Shown piece by piece: positions 1 through 5,049 of a stretch of DNA of 5,049 nucleotides. Under the pieces are notes generated by a model that was not told where the DNA came from, searched no databases, and saw nothing but the letters and a program-made list of their open reading frames with translations. The stretch comes from Candidatus Anoxychlamydiales bacterium (GTDB lineage: Bacteria > Chlamydiota > Chlamydiia > Chlamydiales > SM23-39), in NCBI GenBank assembly GCA_011064905.1, contig JAAKFW010000123.1, positions 1 through 5,049 on the forward strand, in the 5' to 3' direction. Each line of letters opens with the position of its first letter. Position 1 is the first letter of the stretch. The translations under genes were made by a program, and so were the position numbers.

Positions 1-1
1 A

Positions 2-139
2 TTTAAAAGAGTGGCACCGAGAATACAAAAAAATGCAATATTAGGAGGAGCGGCAGGACTGATAACATCTCTTGGTATATTAGCTATATTTGAGAGCTCT
101 TTTCAAATACTTCAAACGATGAAAGAGTTTATAGATTAA
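2..139 (+). CDS. 3' end of an unrecognised, probably membrane-associated protein (partial)
   Basis: The frame is open from the left edge and ends at TAA 137-139, giving 45 C-terminal residues; the start lies outside the window. The tail begins with a basic stretch (FKRVAPRIQKN), followed by a Gly/Ala/Leu/Ile-rich hydrophobic segment at about residues 13-30 (AILGGAAGLITSLGILAIF) that could be a final transmembrane helix. It ends in a short polar tail (QTMKEFID). Codon use is AT-rich like its neighbours. I do not recognise the family, and 45 residues are too few to assign a function. Support for a real gene comes from the uninterrupted frame and from a strong intrinsic terminator a few bases after the stop on the same strand. 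The gene is convergent with the AGCS symporter gene, and the two stop codons abut with no intergenic base. Confidence 0.6.
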   Translation, partial: FKRVAPRIQKNAILGGAAGLITSLGILAIFESSFQILQTMKEFID

Positions 140-1534
140 TTAAGGCAAAATCTTTTGATTTTGCTTTTTTTTGAGTAATTTCTCTTTTTTTAAAAGATCG
201 AAAAATTCTTTACTCTCAGTTACAACAACATTTGTGAGTAAAAATAGACCGATAAGATTTGGAAAGGCCATTAAACCGTTCATTATATCAGCTAAGGGCC
301 AAACTAACTTTAAACTAGAAATAGCTCCTAAAAAAGAGACAAAGATAAATGCTACTCTAAAAAAGATGAGATGTTTTGCATTAAATAAAAACTCAAAGCA
401 TTTCTCCCCATAATATGACCAACCAAGTATCGTTGAGAACCCAAATAAAACGAGGCCTATCGCTACTATATATCCTCCAAAAGGCAAAACATTTGAAAAA
501 GCTCTCATAACAAGAGGAGCGCCATTTAAAAGGTCTCCCGTATGAGTAGTTATTCCAACAACATTTGTTACGGCTATTACTAAAACAGTGATTGTACAAA
601 CAATAAAACTTGATAAAAACACACCTGACATCGAGATCAAAGCTTGCCTGCCCGGAACATCTGTTTTTGCAGCAGCAGCAGCTATTGGAGCAGACCCTAG
701 CCCTGCTTCATTAGAAGAGATACCCCTTGCTATTCCCATTTGAACAGCTGCTTGTATTCCGGCTCCGATAAGCCCGCCTTTTGCAGCTTTTAAAGAAAAT
801 GCACTTTTAAAAATTAAACTCAGACCATTTAAAATATTGCTATAATTCATAATTATAATGGTAAGCCCACTGATTATATAGATTAGAGCCATGATAGGAA
901 CCAAATAAGCATTTACTTTTCCAAGCGATTTTATTCCCCCTAAAATAACAATAGCTGTGCATATTGCAATAACTATCCCCGAGACAAAATGAGGAAGTTT
1001 TACAAGCTCAAAAAGAGCATCAGAAATAGATTGGGATTGAATTAAGTTACCACCGGCAAACGCTGCTAACATTCCAAAAACAGCAAACAAACTTCCGAGC
1101 CATTTTAGATTTAAAGCTTTGTGAATATAGTACATTGGCCCACCGGCCATTTGATTATTTTTATCCACAGTTCTATATTTCACAGCAAGCAGAGCTTCTG
1201 CGTACTTTGTGACCATTCCTATAAAAGCAACAACCCACATCCAAAAAATAGCTCCAAACCCTCCTGCTATAACCGCTGTTGCCATGCCAGCTATGCTGCC
1301 TATACCGATTGTTGCAGCCAGCGCTGTCATAAGAGATTCAAACTGAGAAATATCACCTTTGGCATTTTTATCTTTTCTAAAAAACGCAAACTTTAAAGAG
1401 ATAAAAAGGTATTTGATTTGCATCCCTTTTAATCTGATTGTTAAAAAAATACCAACGATTAAAAGAAGATAGATTAAAAACCAATTCCAAAGATAAAAAT
1501 CTATTTTTTCAAAAATTTCTATTAAATTTTGCAT
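140..1534 (-). CDS. Alanine/glycine:cation symporter (AGCS family)
   Basis: This is a 464-residue polytopic inner-membrane protein of the sodium:alanine symporter family (DagA/AlsT/AgcS-like), predicted to import alanine or glycine with Na+ (or H+). Length is normal for the family. Family blocks are visible: TALAATIGIGSIAG at about 70-83, WMWVVAFIGMVTKYAEALLA at 98-117, GGPMYYI at 131-137, GNLIQSQSI at 162-170, GIARGISSNEAGLGSAPIAA at 267-286, and FSTILGWSYYGEKC at 366-379. About ten or eleven hydrophobic helices are apparent, ending in a Lys-rich tail (LLKKEKLLKKKQ). In the first block, homologues usually have Asn where this protein has Ser80. The ATG start lies one base after the stop of the upstream binding-protein gene (TGATATG), with only a weak AGAG upstream, so translation is probably coupled. 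It is last in the osmoprotectant ABC operon. Family assignment is confident; the exact amino acid and ion are inferred. Confidence 0.93.
   Translation of the reverse strand: MQNLIEIFEKIDFYLWNWFLIYLLLIVGIFLTIRLKGMQIKYLFISLKFAFFRKDKNAKGDISQFESLMTALAATIGIGSIAGMATAVIAGGFGAIFWMWVVAFIGMVTKYAEALLAVKYRTVDKNNQMAGGPMYYIHKALNLKWLGSLFAVFGMLAAFAGGNLIQSQSISDALFELVKLPHFVSGIVIAICTAIVILGGIKSLGKVNAYLVPIMALIYIISGLTIIIMNYSNILNGLSLIFKSAFSLKAAKGGLIGAGIQAAVQMGIARGISSNEAGLGSAPIAAAAAKTDVPGRQALISMSGVFLSSFIVCTITVLVIAVTNVVGITTHTGDLLNGAPLVMRAFSNVLPFGGYIVAIGLVLFGFSTILGWSYYGEKCFEFLFNAKHLIFFRVAFIFVSFLGAISSLKLVWPLADIMNGLMAFPNLIGLFLLTNVVVTESKEFFDLLKKEKLLKKKQNQKILP
145..172 (+). terminator. Rho-independent terminator of the left-edge gene, inside the convergent symporter CDS
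   Basis: A perfect 8-bp stem, GCAAAATC (145-152) with GATTTTGC (157-164), encloses a TTTT loop (153-156) and is followed directly by eight T (165-172). The stem is AT-rich with only three G-C pairs, but the U tract is uninterrupted. It starts 5 bases after the TAA of the partial plus-strand gene, as expected for that gene's terminator. The reverse orientation has A residues before the stem and no U tract after it, so it is not a good terminator for the minus-strand operon. The same bases encode about the last ten residues of the symporter. Confidence 0.8.
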
Positions 1535-1535
1535 A

Positions 1536-2450
1536 TCACTCTATTAATCTTTCTGCTTTCAAGAAACAGCTGGCTACATCATATACTTTTTGTTTTTTTT
1601 CATCTGCTAGATAAATTAGTTTTTTTATTTTTTCATCAGTTATTTTTCCATCTAATTTTTTTAGCTCAGCTTTTAGTTTTGGATACTTTTGTAATATATC
1701 TTTTCTTACAATTGGCGCTGCAATATATGAGGGAAAAGCATTTTTATCATCTTCTAAAATCAGAAGATCGTATTTCTTGATTTTACTATCAGTTGAAAAT
1801 CCATTTGTAACATCAACTACATCTGAATGTAATGAAAAGTAAAGAAGAGACTGATCAATAATTTGATATTTTAGATCTAAGTTATAGCAATTTTTTATTG
1901 CTGTTATTTCTTTTCTTATTGAAAATTCAGGGTCCCACGCAACGGTTAATTTTGTTGATTTAGAATAGTTTTTTAAATCGCTGAAGCTAGAAATATTTAA
2001 TTTTTTAGCTTTTTTATTTTGCATACACAGGACATATTTATTCTCAAAACCAAAAGGTTTTAACCACTTAATATTAAACTTTTCCAAAAAAGTTTTTTTT
2101 AGGTATTTGAATAAAGAATCTTCTCTATCAGAAATATCCTCTTTTAAAATCGCGAAAATTGCACTTCCGCTATATTCTGGATATATATCAATATCTTTTG
2201 ATTTGAGCGCTTCAAAACAGATAAGGGTGCCTTCTAAATTAAGCTTTCTTTGTACTTTTATATCTGTATTTCTCTCAATTAGAGTTGCCATGATTTCTGC
2301 TAAAATTTGATTTTCTGTGCAGTTTTTCGAGCCTACAACCAATGTATTGAATTTAGAGCTTTTTTGAAAAAAATCTATAAGAAGAAAAGAAAAAATAACT
2401 ATAGATATAAATATTACTAAAATAAAAAAACGTTTTTTTAAAACTACCAT
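1536..2450 (-). CDS. opuCC: Osmoprotectant ABC transporter substrate-binding protein (OpuCC/ProX-like)
   Basis: This 304-residue extracytoplasmic solute-binding protein belongs to the OpuAC-type (glycine betaine/choline/carnitine) family. The basic N-terminus (KKR, 5-7) is followed by a hydrophobic segment at about 8-27. I see no lipobox cysteine and no clear signal-peptidase site, so it may stay anchored by this segment. Family motifs are GSKNCTE at 40-46 (usually GSKNFTE), DIDIYPEYSGSA at 87-98 (usually YPEYTGT), GFENKYVL at 134-141, GFSTDSKI at 217-224, and LEDDKNAFPSYIAAPIVR at 232-249. Tyr90, Tyr93 and Tyr139 are candidates for the aromatic cage that binds the quaternary amine. The start is fixed by an in-frame TAA directly before the ATG, with an AGGAG 11 bases upstream. 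The gene follows the permease by 14 bases. Family is confident; the substrate is open among betaine, choline, carnitine and related solutes. Confidence 0.9.
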   Translation of the reverse strand: MVVLKKRFFILVIFISIVIFSFLLIDFFQKSSKFNTLVVGSKNCTENQILAEIMATLIERNTDIKVQRKLNLEGTLICFEALKSKDIDIYPEYSGSAIFAILKEDISDREDSLFKYLKKTFLEKFNIKWLKPFGFENKYVLCMQNKKAKKLNISSFSDLKNYSKSTKLTVAWDPEFSIRKEITAIKNCYNLDLKYQIIDQSLLYFSLHSDVVDVTNGFSTDSKIKKYDLLILEDDKNAFPSYIAAPIVRKDILQKYPKLKAELKKLDGKITDEKIKKLIYLADEKKQKVYDVASCFLKAERLIE

Positions 2451-2461
2451 TTAAATATAAA

Positions 2462-2466
2462 CTCCT
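2462..2466 (-). promoter_or_regulatory. Shine-Dalgarno AGGAG of the binding-protein gene
   Basis: AGGAG (minus strand) lies 11 bases before the ATG at 2450-2448 and overlaps the stop codon of the permease gene. The spacing is slightly long, but an in-frame TAA immediately before the ATG rules out any earlier start. Confidence 0.65.
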
Positions 2467-3124
2467 ATCTCGGTTGATAAGTAAGCCATTTCCCTAAAAC
2501 AGCAAAAAGCCAATCAAAAAAAATAGCTAAAATAGCCGCCGGCAAAGTCCCAGCTATAATTAGATCTATTTGCATGCTTCTGAGACCTTGCATAATAAGA
2601 TCACCAAGACCTCCGGAACCAACGAGAGATGTCAAAGTCGCCATGCCTATGGTCCAAACAAGAGATATTCTAATGCCTGTTATAATAACTCTTAAAGCTA
2701 AAGGAAGCTCTACAGAGAAAAGTATCTGTTTAGATGTCATTCCCATTCCCTTAGCAACATCTACCATTGTTGGATTCACCTCTTTTATTCCATAGTAGGT
2801 ATTAGCTAAAATAGGAAGTATCGCATATAAGCTAAGTACTATGATTGCCGGCAAAAAACCGGTAGCAGGCAGAAAAATAATTTTTCTAATTAACACTAAA
2901 ATAGAGACTATCAAAGCGATTAGAGCAAGGCCTGGAATGGTTTGTAAAATAGATGCCATTTTTAAAATAAAAGCTGCCATTTTAGGATGTTTACTTTTTG
3001 CTAATAAAATACCTAAAGGAACAGCTATTGCTATAGATATCAAAAGAGAGTATAGACTCAACTGCATATGCTGGAATGTTTTTATAAAAAGATGTGAATC
3101 AAAATGATTTAATATATTTGTCAT
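2465..3124 (-). CDS. opuCB: Osmoprotectant ABC transporter permease (OpuCB/ProW-like)
   Basis: This 219-residue integral membrane subunit has a BPD_transp_1 (MetI-like) fold and forms the pore of the betaine/choline-type importer. The length matches OpuCB/OpuCD permeases. After an amphipathic N-terminus, hydrophobic segments lie at about 22-42, 52-80, 90-110, 143-165 and 186-212. The EAA-type cytoplasmic loop that docks on the ATPase is at about 122-141 (DVAKGMGMTSKQILFSVELP), with the conserved Gly and the terminal Leu-Pro. Other family hallmarks are QTIPGLALIAL at 61-71 and LVGSGGLGDLI at 167-177. The ATG overlaps the ATPase stop codon by 4 bases (ATGA), implying translational coupling, with a weak AAAGG just upstream. 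No second permease gene is present in the operon, so the channel is probably a homodimer. Family is very likely; the substrate is inferred from the partner binding protein. Confidence 0.92.
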   Translation of the reverse strand: MTNILNHFDSHLFIKTFQHMQLSLYSLLISIAIAVPLGILLAKSKHPKMAAFILKMASILQTIPGLALIALIVSILVLIRKIIFLPATGFLPAIIVLSLYAILPILANTYYGIKEVNPTMVDVAKGMGMTSKQILFSVELPLALRVIITGIRISLVWTIGMATLTSLVGSGGLGDLIMQGLRSMQIDLIIAGTLPAAILAIFFDWLFAVLGKWLTYQPR

Positions 3125-4098
3125 ACCCTTTCTTTTTCTTTTAAGAGATTTGATATAGAATTTAGTAAATCTTTTTTATGTAAATATCCACAAAGTTTTT
3201 TTCTATCAAAAATTGCTAGATTTGTTTTTTTAGTTTCCTTAAAAAGATCTAAAGCCTCGATTATAGAGCTTCTTGGAGTTAATTTATTTTTTTCTTTAAA
3301 AAAGCTAAGAGTCGTTTCAGTTTCTGTTTTATCAAAAAGATCTTTTATAGTTGTTGTCATTAAACTTAACTGAAACTTATGCCTTCCTAAAAATTGTTTT
3401 ACTAGTTCATTTTTAGGAGAGTTCACTAATTCTTTTGGAGTTGCTATTTGAAGTATTTTACCATTATCCATCAAAGCTATTCTATCAGCCATTTTCACAG
3501 CTTCAAAAACATCATGAGTTACAAATACAATAGTTTTTTTAATATCTGATTCTAACTCTATAAACTCATTTTGAACTTGCTCTCTAGTGATTGGATCTAA
3601 AGCTCCAAATGGTTCATCCATCAAAATAATTGGCGGATCAGCAGCTATAGCCCTTAAAACCCCAATTCTTTGTTTTTCTCCACCGCTTAACTGAGAGGGA
3701 AATCTATTTTTATATTCATCCGGATCAAATCCAAAAATTTTTAAAAGATCATCTATTCTTTTTTTTATTCTATCTTTATCCCATTTAAGAAGTTTTGGAA
3801 CTATAGAAATATTTTCAAAAACACTCATATGGTTAAAAAGACCGATATATTGAATAGCATAGCCAATTTTTCTTCTAAGCTCTATGGAATCTAGCTCTTT
3901 AATATTTTTATCATCGATATAGATATTTCCAGAGGTGGGAGTTTCGAGTTTATTGATCATTCGCATAGTAGTTGTCTTACCAGAGCCCGAAGTGCCTAAA
4001 AGAACAAGAGTTTCTCCTTTTTTAACCTCTAAGCTGATATTATTTACAGCAACTAGATCTTTAGAATAAACTTTTGATACATTTTCAAATTTTATCAA
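3121..4098 (-). CDS. opuCA: Osmoprotectant ABC transporter ATP-binding protein with a short CBS-like tail (OpuCA/ProV-like)
   Basis: This 325-residue cytoplasmic ATPase drives the betaine/choline-type importer. All nucleotide-binding elements are intact: Walker A GTSGSGKTT (35-43), Q-loop Gln83, signature LSGGE (137-141), Walker B IILMDEP (157-163), D-loop GALD (165-168) and switch His195 (VTHD). GLFNHMSVFENI and DPITREQVQNEF are typical of the ProV/OpuCA subgroup. Beyond about residue 240 there is a tail with one recognisable CBS-like unit at about 275-318 (SSIIEALDLF, NLAIFDRKKLCGYLHKKDLL). B. subtilis OpuCA is about 380 residues with a tandem CBS pair, so one unit appears missing or degenerate. 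The start is TTG at 4098-4096, chosen because AAGGAG sits 9 bases upstream, no ATG occurs in frame nearby, and MIKFENVSKVY matches the usual N-terminus. It is first in the operon and overlaps the permease by 4 bases. Confidence 0.94.
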   Translation of the reverse strand: MIKFENVSKVYSKDLVAVNNISLEVKKGETLVLLGTSGSGKTTTMRMINKLETPTSGNIYIDDKNIKELDSIELRRKIGYAIQYIGLFNHMSVFENISIVPKLLKWDKDRIKKRIDDLLKIFGFDPDEYKNRFPSQLSGGEKQRIGVLRAIAADPPIILMDEPFGALDPITREQVQNEFIELESDIKKTIVFVTHDVFEAVKMADRIALMDNGKILQIATPKELVNSPKNELVKQFLGRHKFQLSLMTTTIKDLFDKTETETTLSFFKEKNKLTPRSSIIEALDLFKETKKTNLAIFDRKKLCGYLHKKDLLNSISNLLKEKERV

Positions 4099-4107
4099 AA
4101 AATAGAG

Positions 4108-4113
4108 CTCCTT
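4108..4113 (-). promoter_or_regulatory. Strong Shine-Dalgarno AAGGAG deciding a TTG start for the ATPase gene
   Basis: AAGGAG on the minus strand ends 9 bases before TTG 4098-4096. The upstream codons in this frame contain no ATG or GTG, so this site and the conserved N-terminus together fix the TTG start. Confidence 0.8.
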
Positions 4114-4136
4114 AGCTTTGAAAATTTTCTAGCTAA
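4112..4136 (+). repeat. Inverted repeat in the divergent intergenic region, possible operator
   Basis: TTAGCT (4112-4117) and AGCTAA (4131-4136) form inverted arms around the perfect 10-base palindrome GAAAATTTTC (4120-4129), making a near-symmetric 25-base element. It lies between the divergent opuCA-like and DAHP synthase genes, just upstream of the opuCA SD, and covers the candidate -35 of the rightward promoter. It could be a regulator site, or a weak hairpin in the opu leader. AT-rich palindromes are common by chance, and no regulator gene is in view. Confidence 0.35.
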
Positions 4137-4145
4137 TGATAAAAT
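4118..4145 (+). promoter_or_regulatory. Candidate sigma-70-type promoter for the DAHP synthase gene
   Basis: TTGAAA (4118-4123) and TAAAAT (4140-4145) are separated by 16 bases, a plausible -35/-10 pair reading right and giving a leader of roughly 70 bases. In such AT-rich DNA similar pairs occur by chance. The rest of the 127-base gap (4099-4225) shows no other convincing element. I could not find a good leftward promoter for the transport operon in it, although one is expected there. Confidence 0.35.
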
Positions 4146-4225
4146 GTAAAAGTCTAGCAAACATAAGATATAAAACCAAGCAAGGCTTTACCTACTTTAA
4201 ACAAAATATTTTAAATTGCTTATCC

Positions 4226-5049
4226 ATGAAGAAAATAAACTCATTTCCTACATATACCGATCTAAAGCAAAAACTAGCTTTAGAAGATGCTGATCTTAAA
4301 TTTTTAAATAATGCAAAAAGATTTTGTAAAAATATTTTTTGCAAAAAGAATTTAAATAAATTAATTGTCTTTGCAGGTCCTTGCTCTATCCACTCAGTAG
4401 ATGAAGCTCTTTTATATGCTGAAAAGCTAAAAAACCTCCAAAAAGAATTAAAAAATATTTTTTTAATAATGAGAGTATTTTATGAAAAACCAAGATCTGA
4501 AAATTCTTGGAAAGGATTTTTATATGATCCTGCTTTAGATAATTCTCTGAGCATTGAAACAGGTCTTATAAAAACAAGAAAACTTCTACTAGATATTACT
4601 AAAATGAGAGTTCCCATCGCTACAGAGATTGTAGATCCAAATGTTTTTAACTACTTCGAGGATTTAGTTACTTGGGGATTTATTGGAGCTAGAACATCAG
4701 CTTCTCCTATCCATCGCCATTTTTCATCATCTTTAAAAATCCCAATAGGTTTTAAAAATGCATTAGATGGAGATGTAGATATTGCAATAAATGGAGCTTA
4801 TACATCTGAAAATAAACAAAGCTTTATATCTATTGATGATGCAGGAATGGTTTGTCAAAAAAAAACTTTTGGCAATGAATTTTCACACATAGTTCTTAGA
4901 GGCTCTAAAACATCTATTAACTACGATGAAAAATCTTTGGATAATACAATTAAATTAATGAAAGAAAAAAATAAAAAATTCCCAATAATCATAGACTGTT
5001 CACATGGCAATAGTAGATACACCTATCAAAATCAAATAAAAGCTTTTGA
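4226..5049 (+). CDS. aroG: Type I DAHP synthase (AroF/G/H family), 3' end cut by the window edge
   Basis: Phospho-2-dehydro-3-deoxyheptonate aldolase condenses phosphoenolpyruvate and erythrose 4-phosphate into DAHP, the first step of the cytoplasmic shikimate pathway to aromatic amino acids. From the ATG, 274 codons are open to the edge; the final GA is an incomplete codon, not a stop. E. coli AroG has 350 residues, so about 70-75 are missing. Active-site blocks match E. coli AroG: GPCSIH (51-56, metal ligand Cys53), MRVFYEKPR (82-90, Arg83 and Lys88), GART (154-157, Arg156), GFKN (175-178, Lys177), LRG (224-226, Arg225) and DCSH (257-260, metal ligand His260). The remaining Glu and Asp metal ligands lie beyond the edge. 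There is no clear SD before the ATG. An in-frame ATG at 4136 would add 30 residues, but that extension does not look like the family. The gene is divergent from the transport operon. Feedback specificity (Phe, Tyr or Trp) cannot be told. Confidence 0.93.
   Translation, partial: MKKINSFPTYTDLKQKLALEDADLKFLNNAKRFCKNIFCKKNLNKLIVFAGPCSIHSVDEALLYAEKLKNLQKELKNIFLIMRVFYEKPRSENSWKGFLYDPALDNSLSIETGLIKTRKLLLDITKMRVPIATEIVDPNVFNYFEDLVTWGFIGARTSASPIHRHFSSSLKIPIGFKNALDGDVDIAINGAYTSENKQSFISIDDAGMVCQKKTFGNEFSHIVLRGSKTSINYDEKSLDNTIKLMKEKNKKFPIIIDCSHGNSRYTYQNQIKAF

Noticed and set aside
89..107. Palindromic stretch around AGAGCTCT as a terminator for the minus-strand operon
   Set aside because: The arms are imperfect, there is no T run after it in the minus direction, and it lies in the coding frame of the left-edge gene.
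171..413. Plus-strand open frame of 80 codons
   Set aside because: It lies wholly inside the symporter gene on the other strand, has no SD or family-like sequence, and starts within the terminator T tract.
1121..1396. Plus-strand open frame of 91 codons rich in His, Cys and Ser
   Set aside because: It is antisense to conserved symporter blocks, and its composition is what reverse-complemented membrane-protein codons give.
1529..1780. Plus-strand open frame of 83 codons rich in Phe and Leu
   Set aside because: It is antisense to the Lys-rich C-terminus of the binding protein; poly-Lys codons read as Phe/Leu on the other strand.
2841..3107. Plus-strand open frame of 88 codons
   Set aside because: It is a shadow of the permease gene, with no initiation signal and no recognisable motif.
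4132..4160. Leftward promoter with TTGCTA as -35 for the transport operon
   Set aside because: The nearest -10-like hexamer (TATCAT) is only about 13 bases away, too short for a sigma-70 spacer, and no better hexamer occurs at 16-18 bases.
5039..5049. Apparent TGA stop at the very end, suggesting a truncated DAHP synthase
   Set aside because: In the coding frame the last codon is TTT (5045-5047) followed by an incomplete GA, so the gene simply continues past the window.

Overview
This is an AT-rich bacterial window (roughly 30% GC by eye) that is almost entirely coding. It holds a four-gene transport operon on the minus strand. A partial gene enters from the left edge and the start of a divergent biosynthetic gene runs off the right edge. 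No rRNA, tRNA, CRISPR array or mobile element is visible. Low GC, many A/T homopolymer runs and solute-scavenging transporters suggest a reduced-genome or host-associated bacterium. The E. coli-like type I DAHP synthase fits a Gram-negative, possibly a proteobacterium or chlamydia-like lineage. That is a weak inference, and the phylum cannot be fixed from this sequence.

Left edge (2-139, +): the last 45 codons of an unrecognised protein with one hydrophobic segment. Its stop codon directly abuts the stop of the convergent symporter gene. A well-formed intrinsic terminator for this plus-strand gene (145-172) lies inside the 3' end of the symporter coding sequence.

Centre (140-4098, -): read from high to low coordinates, the operon encodes an osmoprotectant-type ABC ATPase (OpuCA/ProV-like), one permease (OpuCB-like), one substrate-binding protein (OpuCC/ProX-like) and an alanine/glycine:cation symporter (AGCS family). 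The junctions are a 4-base overlap, a 14-base gap carrying a Shine-Dalgarno (SD) sequence, and a 1-base gap, so the genes are almost certainly co-transcribed and partly translationally coupled. The first three form one importer for a quaternary-ammonium solute such as glycine betaine, choline or carnitine. The fourth is an independent secondary transporter for small neutral amino acids. It sits where B. subtilis opuC has its second permease gene.

Right side (4099-5049): a 127-base divergent intergenic region carries the strong SD of the opuCA TTG start, an inverted repeat, and a candidate sigma-70-type promoter pointing right. Next comes a type I 3-deoxy-D-arabino-heptulosonate-7-phosphate (DAHP) synthase, the first enzyme of the shikimate pathway. 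It is open at the window edge, so its C-terminal part is missing because of the cut and not because of a mutation.

I see no clearly undescribed system. The most distinctive points are the single-permease importer coupled to an AGCS symporter, the shortened regulatory tail of the ATPase, and the terminator embedded in a convergent gene.
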